Shown one piece after another: positions 7,394 through 15,093 of a stretch of DNA of 16,263 bases. Position 1 is the first letter of the stretch. Every line of letters begins with the position of its first letter. Source of the DNA: an uncultured Ignavibacteria bacterium (GTDB lineage: Bacteria; Bacteroidota; Ignavibacteria; Ignavibacteriales; Ignavibacteriaceae); assembly GCA_937996765.1 (NCBI GenBank), contig CALKUG010000283.1, positions 1 to 16,263 of the forward strand, read 5' to 3'. The translations under genes and the position numbers were made by a program. Under the pieces are notes generated by a model that was not told the DNA's origin, searched no databases, and saw only the letters and a list, made by a program, of their open reading frames with translations.

Positions 7394-8419
7394 ATGAAGC
7401 TTTACAAAGCATCCCTTATCGCTTTATTTGCGCTAACTATTACAGCGTTCCCGCAAACTCAGATTGCAAAATATGCAGGTGAATTTTTGGCCATCGGTGT
7501 GGGTGGAAGACCACTCGGAATGGGCGGAGCATTTGTTGCTGTGGCAAACGATGTTACGGCTGGATATTACAATCCCGCAGGATTAGCACATCTTAACTAT
7601 CCCCAAATTTCTTTAATGCACGATGAGCGTTTCGGAAATTTAGTAAACTACAATTATGCTGCTGTTGCCATACCTTACGAGCAAGATTACACTTTTAGTT
7701 TGAGTGCAATTCGTTTGGCTATTGATGGTATTTACGATACACGTAATGCATTAATAGATGCTAATGGCGACGGTATATTAGATATTAACAATAACGACCG
7801 TCTTGATTACTCTAAAATAACTGAGTTCAGTAACCAGGATTGGGCAATTTATCTTTCGGGCGCAAAAAGAATATCCGACAAATTGTATATAGGCGCCAAT
7901 GTAAAGTTTATTAGCCGCTCTATAGCCGAGTATTCTGCAACAGGAATTGGTTTTGATATTGGAGCGCTCTATTTCCCTATTGAAAATCTTTCTCTTGGTG
8001 CTCACCTTCAAGATGTTACCACTACTTTGGTAGCATGGTCAACAGGAAGAAACGATTTGATAAGCCCTACGCTCAAATTTGGTGGTGCATATCAGTTAGA
8101 GTATGCGGGATTCCAATTAATACCTGCTTTAGATTTTGATGTAAGATTCGAAAACAGAAAGTACGCCTCGCACTTTAATGTTGGTCCTGTAAGTTTTGAC
8201 CCACACGCAGGGTTCGAATTAGGATATAAAAATGTTGTTGCCATTAGAGGTGGTTATAACGACGTTAAGCAGTTTACAGTTGGCGCAGGATTGAAGCTTC
8301 CCAAATTAAACATCGACTATTCTTTTGCACGCTTTACCGCTTCGGAAGAACAACGATTACCCGATAGTCATCGTATCTCATTGATACTCACTATCGAAGA
8401 ACCCAGCTTCTCTCGGTAA
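7394..8419 (+). CDS. PorV/PorQ-family outer-membrane beta-barrel protein
   Basis: A 341-residue protein with a signal peptide (M-K-L-Y-K, hydrophobic stretch, A-F-P-Q around residue 20). The hallmark N-terminal PorV/PorQ region follows: A-x-E-F-L-A-I-G-V-G-G-R-P-L-G-M-G-G-A-F-V-A-V-A-N-D, then Y-Y-N-P-A-G-L. The rest is alternating beta-strand sequence of a FadL-like outer-membrane barrel. Members in Bacteroidota include type IX secretion parts (PorV, PorQ), but many homologues in the FCB group are uncharacterised barrels, and no other T9SS gene is in the window. Residues 122-138 contain an acidic D-A-N-G-D-G-I-L-D-type loop resembling an EF-hand/dockerin calcium loop. The frame can be extended to a TTG at 7382, but the ATG at 7394 gives a proper signal peptide and has GAGAG 4 nt upstream. 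It ends at a strong terminator shared with the convergent chemoreceptor. Confidence 0.88.
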   Translation: MKLYKASLIALFALTITAFPQTQIAKYAGEFLAIGVGGRPLGMGGAFVAVANDVTAGYYNPAGLAHLNYPQISLMHDERFGNLVNYNYAAVAIPYEQDYTFSLSAIRLAIDGIYDTRNALIDANGDGILDINNNDRLDYSKITEFSNQDWAIYLSGAKRISDKLYIGANVKFISRSIAEYSATGIGFDIGALYFPIENLSLGAHLQDVTTTLVAWSTGRNDLISPTLKFGGAYQLEYAGFQLIPALDFDVRFENRKYASHFNVGPVSFDPHAGFELGYKNVVAIRGGYNDVKQFTVGAGLKLPKLNIDYSFARFTASEEQRLPDSHRISLILTIEEPSFSR

Positions 8420-8440
8420 TTAGCTTTTTCTTATGGAATT

Positions 8441-8476
8441 AAAAGCCATCCCGAATCAAATCGGGATGGCTTTTTT
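8441..8476. terminator. Bidirectional intrinsic terminator between PorV-like and MCP genes
   Basis: A perfect 14-bp stem (8441-8454 with 8461-8474) encloses a 6-nt loop. The core G-C-C-A-T-C-C-C-G-A is GC-rich, and there is a T-run on the plus side and an A-run (T-run on the minus strand) on the other. It lies 21 nt after the PorV-like stop and just beyond the MCP stop, so it can end both convergent transcripts. Confidence 0.9.
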
Positions 8477-8479
8477 ATT

Positions 8480-10864
8480 TTAGTTTAAATATTTGTTTTG
8501 ACGGGAGGAACTGAGGGATTTTGCGGTAGATTTAGTTTCTATTTTGAACTGTTCAACAAGACTCAGTAATGTTGAAGTTAATCCACTCAAATCTTCTGCT
8601 GCGCGAGCAATTTGTTGAATACCATTGGAAGATTCTTGTGCAACATTGTTAATGGTATCTAAGCTCTTGGAAATTTCCACTGCAGTTGAGGATTGCTCTT
8701 CACTTGCGGTGGCTATTTGTGTAACCGTATCTATAACTACTACTGTTGATTCAACAATTTGAGACATAGAGCTACCGGCCTGCTCAGAAAGAATCTTACC
8801 TTGTTCTACTTCTTTTGTACCTAAGCGAATAGAATCAACTGCTTCACCAGTATCTTTTTGAATCTTTTTAATCATTGTGGCAATTTCAGCTGTAGCTTTA
8901 GTGGTTCTTTCGGCCAGTTTGCGCACTTCATCTGCAACAACCGCAAAACCTCTACCTTGCTCACCAGCTCTTGCTGCTTCGATAGCTGCGTTAAGAGCAA
9001 GTAAGTTTGTTTGATCGGCAATGTCGTTAATTACTTGAACAATTTCACCTATTTGCGAGCTTGAGTTTCCAAGTTCGGTAACGGTTTCAGCGGCACGATT
9101 TACAACTTTTGAAATTGTGATCATACCTTCAACTGTTTTTTGTACAACTTCACCGCCTTTTCTTGCAAGATCACCGGCGGCTTTAGCCAAATCTACTGCT
9201 GTCCCTGTGTTTTTAGTGGTCTCTTGTATGGTTGATGTCATTTCTTCAACGGCTGCTGCAACTTCGGATGTTTGTGCTGTTTGTTCCATTGCACCTGTTG
9301 CCATTTGTTCGGTGCTGCTGCTAATTTCTTCGCTTGCACTTGCAGTAGCGTTTACTGCCTCGGTTACTTGAAATACTAATTGCGAGAGACTTTCGCCTAA
9401 AGCATTAACGCTTTCTTTAAGTATTTTAAAGTCGCCTTGATAGTCGGAATTAATTCTCACCCTCAAATCTCCGGTTGCCATTTGGCTTAAAACATCATTA
9501 CTATCTTTTAGTGGGTTCATAATGTTTTCAAGGGTTTTGTTAAATCCTTGAATAATTTCCTGATACCCACCGGTAAAAAGGGCTTGATTACCACGATAAC
9601 TCAGTTCACCTCGAGCTGCTGCCGAAATAAGTAAATCTGTCTCCTTTTTTAACGAAACGAGAGTGCTTACTATCTTCTGAAAAGCGGGGGTAATTTGGTC
9701 GCCTTCGCCTAATGTGTTTACTGTAACATTAAAATTACCGCGCGAGAGTTCATTGAGTGTGTTGGTGAACATTGTTAATTGGTTAGCGAGTGTATTCATT
9801 TCGGATGACATTTGTCCCACTTCGTCATCTGAAGCAACGTTTATCCTCTTCTCCAACCTACCTGCACTCAGTCCGGTAATCATAACAAGAGTTTCGTTGA
9901 TTGGAGAAACCACAAAACGTTTTATTGAGTAAGCTACAAATAACGAGATTAACAAACCTCCAAGAATAATAATGGTAATAAGCAGAACTGCACGGTTGAT
10001 AAATATTGAATTGACTTCACTTTGATTGTATGCAATTACAAGAGTAAATTTCCAAACATCAATATCAAAATTGCTAACAACCCAATCGTTCTCAGCAGCT
10101 AAGGTTGTGTCTTTGAAATTAGTTGTAACTATTTCTTGAGATACGTTTTCGCTTTTTTCAATAAGATTACCCTTATTATCGTAAAGGGCTACATATCCTT
10201 CCTCTAAAACTTTCGACTTCCGAATACTCTCTTTAAGCAGTTCCAAACTTTCAACAGGATAACCTGTGTAGTAAATACCAACCACTTCGCCGGAGTTGTC
10301 TTTTATGGGTTCATATCCCGCTATAAACGGCTTTCCTAAAATAAACACCATACCATGAAAAGCTGATCCTTCGGAAATGACTTTATAAGCTGCACCTTTT
10401 GGATCTAATTCAGTACCAATAGCCCTACTTCCATCATCCTTTTTTACATTTGTTGAAACACGAATAAAGGAACTGCCTGATTTAACAAATATTGTTGATG
10501 TCCCCCCGATATTACTTTTGATATCGTCAACCAATTCAAAATTATTATTTATAGCTGTTGTGCCAAACTTCAAGGTTACATCTGTTATGCCGGTTGCATC
10601 GCCTTGCTCTATTGTTGCTGCACCTAATTGGGTTGTTCCTTCTTTTAACAATGATATGCCGGAACTTACTTGCTGGTTTACCAAGGTGTTAATAATACTA
10701 ATCTGGTCTTGGACAGAATTAGCGAGATTATTTTTTTCGGATGTAACTTGCTCTTCTATCATAGTATTAACCAGAATAGAAAGAAATATTGATATACCAA
10801 TAATTGTTACCGCAAGAATACCTATAATCGGAAGGAGTATCTTTTTAGAGAGTTTTGCTGACAT
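8480..10864 (-). CDS. Methyl-accepting chemotaxis protein with Cache sensor and poly-HAMP linker
   Basis: A 794-residue inner-membrane chemoreceptor. TM1 is about residues 9-33 and TM2 about 292-314. Between them lies a periplasmic ligand-binding region of about 255 residues resembling the Cache_3-Cache_2 type (G-T-S-T-I-F-V-K near 120; G-x-P-x-x-A-G-Y-E-P-I, then G-I-Y-Y-T-G-Y-P). After TM2 come four HAMP-like units whose G-x-L/F motifs are at G335, G376, G419 and G465. The coiled-coil signalling domain follows, with the conserved hairpin tip around E635 (A-R-A-G-E-Q-G-R-G-F-A-V-V-A-D-E-V-R-K-L-A-E), which contacts CheA/CheW. Flanking Glu/Gln-rich helices hold likely methylation sites. The C-terminus (K-Y-L-N) has no CheR-docking pentapeptide. 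A good GAGG lies 5 nt before the ATG. No other che gene is nearby, so it is an orphan receptor here. The ligand is unknown. Confidence 0.95.
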   Translation of the reverse strand: MSAKLSKKILLPIIGILAVTIIGISIFLSILVNTMIEEQVTSEKNNLANSVQDQISIINTLVNQQVSSGISLLKEGTTQLGAATIEQGDATGITDVTLKFGTTAINNNFELVDDIKSNIGGTSTIFVKSGSSFIRVSTNVKKDDGSRAIGTELDPKGAAYKVISEGSAFHGMVFILGKPFIAGYEPIKDNSGEVVGIYYTGYPVESLELLKESIRKSKVLEEGYVALYDNKGNLIEKSENVSQEIVTTNFKDTTLAAENDWVVSNFDIDVWKFTLVIAYNQSEVNSIFINRAVLLITIIILGGLLISLFVAYSIKRFVVSPINETLVMITGLSAGRLEKRINVASDDEVGQMSSEMNTLANQLTMFTNTLNELSRGNFNVTVNTLGEGDQITPAFQKIVSTLVSLKKETDLLISAAARGELSYRGNQALFTGGYQEIIQGFNKTLENIMNPLKDSNDVLSQMATGDLRVRINSDYQGDFKILKESVNALGESLSQLVFQVTEAVNATASASEEISSSTEQMATGAMEQTAQTSEVAAAVEEMTSTIQETTKNTGTAVDLAKAAGDLARKGGEVVQKTVEGMITISKVVNRAAETVTELGNSSSQIGEIVQVINDIADQTNLLALNAAIEAARAGEQGRGFAVVADEVRKLAERTTKATAEIATMIKKIQKDTGEAVDSIRLGTKEVEQGKILSEQAGSSMSQIVESTVVVIDTVTQIATASEEQSSTAVEISKSLDTINNVAQESSNGIQQIARAAEDLSGLTSTLLSLVEQFKIETKSTAKSLSSSRQNKYLN

Positions 10865-10869
10865 ATCAA

Positions 10870-10875
10870 CCTCAA
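10870..10875 (-). promoter_or_regulatory. Ribosome binding site of the MCP gene
   Basis: TTGAGG on the minus strand, 5 nt before the ATG at 10864. It is one of the clearest Shine-Dalgarno sequences in the window and fixes the start. Confidence 0.65.
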
Positions 10876-10989
10876 TAACTTTAATAATAGAATATTTGCG
10901 CTTTTTATTGAATTAAAATTAACGTTTTTTTAATCTTAACTGTAATAAGTTTCGATAAAAAGAGTATTTTATTTGATGAAAACAAAAAA
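10876..10989 (-). promoter_or_regulatory. AT-rich upstream region of the MCP gene
   Basis: This stretch must hold the MCP promoter, because the gene upstream on the same strand ends at a strong terminator. It is very AT-rich with several A/T runs. I see no convincing sigma-28 (flagellar) or sigma-54 promoter and no clear -35/-10 pair. Confidence 0.3.
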
Positions 10990-11017
10990 AAAGCCGATTA
11001 GCGAGCTAATCGGCTTT
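10982..11017 (-). terminator. Intrinsic terminator of the gyrase-oxidoreductase operon
   Basis: A perfect 13-bp stem (10990-11002 with 11005-11017) has a very tight loop and is followed, on the minus strand, by about nine T residues. It starts 27 nt after the stop of the SDR gene. The T-tract is on the minus-strand side only, so it acts on the gyrB-gyrA-FMN reductase-SDR transcript and insulates the MCP gene. Confidence 0.92.
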
Positions 11018-11044
11018 AATTCCATAAAAAAACTTTGGTAAGAT

Positions 11045-12007
11045 CTAACTTGGAAAGTATTTTTTTGCCCAATCAAGCGTTTTTTTCAAACCTTCTGTAT
11101 AAGGTGTGGCAGGTAAGGTATTAAACATCATGCGAAACAGCTCGCCCGACATATAAAAATCTGTTTGTTTTTGGTACAACAGCTTTAAATAAAGTCCAAC
11201 ATTTTTATCGCGCAATCCAAATAAATCCACTAAAAACTGATTGTTTATTGTTTTTATTGAAGAGGATTTACCTGATATATTTCTTAATTCAATAAGTAGC
11301 TCACGAATGGTTATCGGTTTGAAGCCCGGAACATTGAAAATCATATTGTTCGATTTTTCTGAAAGCCCGGCTATAACCATTGCTTCACCGGCATCTTCAA
11401 TATAAATCAAATCCGTTTTTTTATCTAAGCTTCCTACCCAAGATATAGCTTTACCCTTAAGAGCATTAGTAAAAACTTTCTCCGAAAAACCGTTTATAAC
11501 ATAGGGACCATAAAAATCCGGAAAACGCACAATGGTAGCTATCAAACCTTTTTCACGGGTTGCTGCCATAATACTTTTTTCTGTTCTATCTTTAATTTTC
11601 CCTAACACGGTTTGGGTGAGTTGAGGATGGTCTTCAGTTATTGGTACGCGTTGCGGCTTGCCATACACCCACATATTTCCGGGATAGATGAGTTTCAGTG
11701 AATATTTGACGGCTTTCTCTATAATTACAGCCATGGTTTGTGTATGGACTTTCTCCCACTGTGCGAGCGGAAAGTTTACGCAATAATACACATGGGTTGC
11801 ACCGGAGAGTAGTGAGTCTAAAGAGTCGGGGTTAAAAACATCGCCTTGAACCAATTCCAAACCTGCGAGGTCGCCTGTTATCTTTTTTGCCTTGGTTAAA
11901 TCACGAGCAACGCCTATAGTGTTCACTTTTCGTTGCAAAAGCGATTTGGCAACTGCTCTGCCCAATCCACCGGCAACTCCTAAGACAATATGTTTTTCCG
12001 TTTTCAT
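11045..12007 (-). CDS. Atypical NAD(P)-binding SDR, epimerase/dehydratase-like
   Basis: A 320-residue extended short-chain dehydrogenase/reductase-like protein. The Rossmann nucleotide motif is G10-V-A-G-G-L-G16, with the acidic G55-D-V-F-N-P region after the third strand. The later R-F-P-D-F-Y-G-P (161-168) and the substrate-side region D-L-I-Y-I-E-D-A-G-E-A match the NAD-dependent epimerase family. The catalytic positions are unusual. The expected Y-x-x-x-K reads L135-G-K-I-K139, so Lys is kept and Tyr is lost. The usual Ser before V-Y-G is replaced by G110/N111 in P-G-N-M-W-V-Y-G. It may be a reductase with another mechanism or a binding or regulatory protein; the substrate is unknown. A TTG at 12019 extends the frame by four codons, but I prefer the ATG at 12007. 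It starts 19 nt after the FMN reductase stop, is last in the operon, and is followed by a strong terminator. Confidence 0.82.
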   Translation of the reverse strand: MKTEKHIVLGVAGGLGRAVAKSLLQRKVNTIGVARDLTKAKKITGDLAGLELVQGDVFNPDSLDSLLSGATHVYYCVNFPLAQWEKVHTQTMAVIIEKAVKYSLKLIYPGNMWVYGKPQRVPITEDHPQLTQTVLGKIKDRTEKSIMAATREKGLIATIVRFPDFYGPYVINGFSEKVFTNALKGKAISWVGSLDKKTDLIYIEDAGEAMVIAGLSEKSNNMIFNVPGFKPITIRELLIELRNISGKSSSIKTINNQFLVDLFGLRDKNVGLYLKLLYQKQTDFYMSGELFRMMFNTLPATPYTEGLKKTLDWAKKYFPS

Positions 12008-12026
12008 ATGTATTTTCAATCTAAAT

Positions 12027-12596
12027 TTATGAGGTTGGTAAACCTTTTTTTCGTTGAAGAGAGAGGGCTTCTAAAAACCAGTTCATCTCTGCAATAAATT
12101 TTTTACTTCTTCGTTCATACACTCCATCAACTGAAGTCCCGTCGTCGTTGAAGCTTTCACGAACTTTAGAAATTGGTAAAATGGTTGGAATTACCACCAT
12201 TTTAAGTGCGGAACATACATCAGATAGATGATGTGCGGCACGAATACCACCAAATGGTCCGCTTGTGTAAGAAATAATGCCACAGGGTTTGTAAAAATAC
12301 TCTTCATAAAAATAATCAATCATATTTTTAAGAGAGGGGGGAATGCTATGGTTGTATTCAGTGGCAATAAAAATAAAACCATCAGCTTTTTCGAGTAAGT
12401 CGTGCAGTTTTACTAAAATCGGACTTGGATCTTCCATCATTCTATATACGTTATGCATAAGTGGTATCTCCCACTCCACTGCATCCACGAGTGTTGCGTT
12501 CCACCCTTGCTCAACGGCCAAGCGTTGAGCAAACTTTGCTATCTTAATTCCTTCGCGATTATTACGAACCGAACCAAGCAGAATTACTATATTCAT
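12027..12596 (-). CDS. NAD(P)H-dependent FMN reductase-like flavoprotein
   Basis: A 189-residue flavodoxin-fold protein of the NADPH-dependent FMN reductase family. The FMN phosphate-binding loop is G8-S-V-R-N-N-R-E-G16. The T-E-Y-N-H-S-I-P-P-S-L-K-N-M-I-D segment (79-94) and the S112-G-P-F-G-G-I-R-A loop (to 120) are the flavin-contacting signatures of the family. Members reduce flavins, quinones, azo dyes or metals with NAD(P)H; the substrate here is unknown. It starts 6 nt after the gyrA stop with only a weak ribosome binding site, which would lie inside the gyrA 3' end, so it is probably translated by coupling with gyrA. The SDR gene follows 19 nt downstream. Confidence 0.9.
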   Translation of the reverse strand: MNIVILLGSVRNNREGIKIAKFAQRLAVEQGWNATLVDAVEWEIPLMHNVYRMMEDPSPILVKLHDLLEKADGFIFIATEYNHSIPPSLKNMIDYFYEEYFYKPCGIISYTSGPFGGIRAAHHLSDVCSALKMVVIPTILPISKVRESFNDDGTSVDGVYERRSKKFIAEMNWFLEALSLQRKKGLPTS

Positions 12597-12602
12597 TGTT
12601 TT

Positions 12603-15062
12603 TTATTCTATACCCTCGTCGTCACCTTGCTCGGTTTCTTCTTCGGGTATAACCTTTGCTATATCTGAAATTGAATCGTTATCATCTAATCTAACAACTC
12701 TAACGCCCATTGTGTTTCTTCCGGAGATACGAATATCCTTCATAGGTGTTCTGATAACTTTACCATTAGATGTTATAGCTACTAATTCTTCGTTATCGGT
12801 TACTTCGAGCATCGCAATCATTTGGCCGGTTTTTTCGGTAGTTTTAACGGTTATAATACCCTTGCCTCCGCGATTGGTTACACGGTAATCATTGATATCC
12901 GAGCGTTTACCAAATCCGTTAGCAGTTATTACTAAAACAGCTCCTTGTCGTTTTATAACAAGTGCTCCTACCACTGCATCACCTTTACCAAGGGTTATAC
13001 CCTTAACTCCGGTAGCAGTACGACCCATATCGCGAACCTTATCCTCGGGGAAGCGAATAGCGATACCTTCGCGAGTACCAATAACAATATCGTTGGTTCC
13101 GTCTGTCATTCGAACCGCAATAAGCTTGTCGCCATCATTAATGTTTATAGCGTTAATGCCGCCTTTACGAACGTTTCCGTATGCCGAAAGAACTGTTTTC
13201 TTAATAATACCTTCTTTGGTAATCATTACCAGGAAGTTATCAGAATTAAATTCTTTAACTGCTATATAAGCGGCGATTTTTTCATCTTTTTGCAATTCAA
13301 CCAAATTCACTACCGATTTACCTCGTGTAGCTCTTCCGCCTTCGGGTATTTCAAATACCTTCAACCAGTAACAGCGTCCTTTATCGGTAAAGAATAGAAT
13401 ATATTGGTGAGTGCTGGCAATAAACATTTGTTCAACAAAGTCATCGTCCTTGGTAACCATTCCCATTACACCTTTTCCGCCACGACCTTGTTTTTTGTAA
13501 CCGTTAACGGGGAATCTCTTTATGTATCCACGATGCGAAATAGTAACTACTACGTTTTCATCGGCTATCATATCCATAATAGAGAAGTCGGTGTGATTAT
13601 AAATTATTTCTGTTCTGCGTTCATCACCGTATTTATCTTTAAGAACGGTTAATTCTTCTTTGATGATGAAGTTACGTTTTTCTTCGCTTGCCAAAATACC
13701 TTGTAGCTTTTCGATAAGTTTAAGAATCTCTTTGTATTCGTCTTCAATTTTCTTGCGTTCTAATCCTGTAAGACGTTGCAGACGCATATCCAAAATAGCT
13801 TTAGCCTGTACTTCGGAAAGTCCAAACTGCTTCATTAAATTATTGCGCGCTGTTTCAACATCTTTCGATTTTTTGATGGTTGCAATAACTTCATCAATAT
13901 TATCGAGAGCGATAATGTAGCCCTCTAAAATATGAGCACGTTTTTCCGCTGCATCTAATTCAAACTTTGTTCTTTTTACGAGCACTTCCATCCTGTGTTT
14001 CAGGAAGTGTTGCATAGCTTCTTTTAAGGTAAGAACTTTAGGAACTCCGTTCACCAATGCAAGCATAATAACACCAAATGTAACTTGCATTTGTGTGTGC
14101 TTGTAAAGTTGGTTAATAATTACCGGAGGTTGAGCATCGCGTTTTGTTTCTATAACAATACGCATACCATCTCTATCCGACTCATCGCGGATAGCAGAGA
14201 TATCTTCTACCTTGCCCTCTTTTACTAAGTCGGCAATTTTCTCGATAAGAGTTGCTTTATTAACCTGGTAAGGAATCTCGCTGATGATAATATTTATTTT
14301 GCCGTTTTTAAGAACTTCTTGATTCACACGGGCACGGAGAATAATTTTACCACGTCCTGTTGTGTAAGCATCTTTAACGCCATCATAACCATAGATAATA
14401 CCGCCTGTTGGGAAATCAGGAGCGGTGATGTATTTCATAATATCTTCAATGGTCATCTCGGGATTATCAATCAATGCTACTAATCCGTCAACCACCTGAT
14501 TCAAGTTATGAGGTGGAATATTGGTTGCCATACCTACCGCAATACCACTTGACCCGTTTACCAAAAGTGTGGGCAAATAGGAAGGAAGCACCGTTGGCTC
14601 TTGAAGAGAGTCATCAAAGTTTGAGGTAAATTTAACGGTATCTTTATCCAAATCGCGAAGCAATTCTTCGGCTATACGCGCAAGACGTGCTTCGGTATAA
14701 CGCATTGCCGCTGCCGAGTCACCATCTACCGATCCAAAGTTACCTTGACCATCAACCAGCGGATATCTTAACGAAAACTCCTGCACCATACGCACCATAG
14801 TATCATATACTGCACTATCTCCGTGAGGGTGATACTTACCAAGCACCTCACCCACAATTCTCGCTGATTTTTTGTGAGATTTATTGTAATGAACACCAAG
14901 CTCATGCATTCCAAAAAGAACTCTTCTATGAACCGGTTTTAATCCGTCGCGAACATCGGGAAGGGCACGAGCTACTATAACCGACATAGAATAATCTATG
15001 TAGGATGATTTCATCTCTTCTTCTAATGATATCGGGACTATCTTATCAAAAAACGTTGACAT
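12603..15062 (-). CDS. gyrA: DNA gyrase subunit A
   Basis: Full-length GyrA, 819 residues. It is the breakage-reunion subunit of the A2B2 gyrase that introduces negative supercoils. The N-terminal winged-helix/tower region has the catalytic R121-Y122 in A-A-A-M-R-Y-T-E. The quinolone-resistance region G81-D-S83-A-V-Y-D87 has the drug-sensitive residues Ser83 and Asp87, with numbering that coincides with E. coli. The C-terminal DNA-wrapping beta-pinwheel begins with the GyrA box Q525-G-R-G-G-K-G531, which distinguishes it from ParC of topoisomerase IV. The tail is acidic (E-E-E-T-E-Q-G-D-D-E-G-I-E). It lies 31 nt after gyrB on the same strand, with a weak GAAAG 7 nt before the ATG. The FMN reductase gene follows with a 6-nt gap. 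Confidence 0.98.
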   Translation of the reverse strand: MSTFFDKIVPISLEEEMKSSYIDYSMSVIVARALPDVRDGLKPVHRRVLFGMHELGVHYNKSHKKSARIVGEVLGKYHPHGDSAVYDTMVRMVQEFSLRYPLVDGQGNFGSVDGDSAAAMRYTEARLARIAEELLRDLDKDTVKFTSNFDDSLQEPTVLPSYLPTLLVNGSSGIAVGMATNIPPHNLNQVVDGLVALIDNPEMTIEDIMKYITAPDFPTGGIIYGYDGVKDAYTTGRGKIILRARVNQEVLKNGKINIIISEIPYQVNKATLIEKIADLVKEGKVEDISAIRDESDRDGMRIVIETKRDAQPPVIINQLYKHTQMQVTFGVIMLALVNGVPKVLTLKEAMQHFLKHRMEVLVKRTKFELDAAEKRAHILEGYIIALDNIDEVIATIKKSKDVETARNNLMKQFGLSEVQAKAILDMRLQRLTGLERKKIEDEYKEILKLIEKLQGILASEEKRNFIIKEELTVLKDKYGDERRTEIIYNHTDFSIMDMIADENVVVTISHRGYIKRFPVNGYKKQGRGGKGVMGMVTKDDDFVEQMFIASTHQYILFFTDKGRCYWLKVFEIPEGGRATRGKSVVNLVELQKDEKIAAYIAVKEFNSDNFLVMITKEGIIKKTVLSAYGNVRKGGINAININDGDKLIAVRMTDGTNDIVIGTREGIAIRFPEDKVRDMGRTATGVKGITLGKGDAVVGALVIKRQGAVLVITANGFGKRSDINDYRVTNRGGKGIITVKTTEKTGQMIAMLEVTDNEELVAITSNGKVIRTPMKDIRISGRNTMGVRVVRLDDNDSISDIAKVIPEEETEQGDDEGIE

Positions 15063-15093
15063 TGTTCTACTTTCAATTTAACAATTACAGAAA

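Noticed and set aside
10518..10916. Plus-strand ORF of 132 residues overlapping the MCP start
   Set aside because: It is antisense to the well-supported MCP N-terminus, has low-complexity composition rich in I/V/S, resembles no family and has no ribosome binding site.
12945..13397. Plus-strand ORF of 150 residues inside gyrA
   Set aside because: It is antisense to the conserved gyrA C-terminal domain. The long open frame is a by-product of gyrA codon use, and no protein family is recognised.
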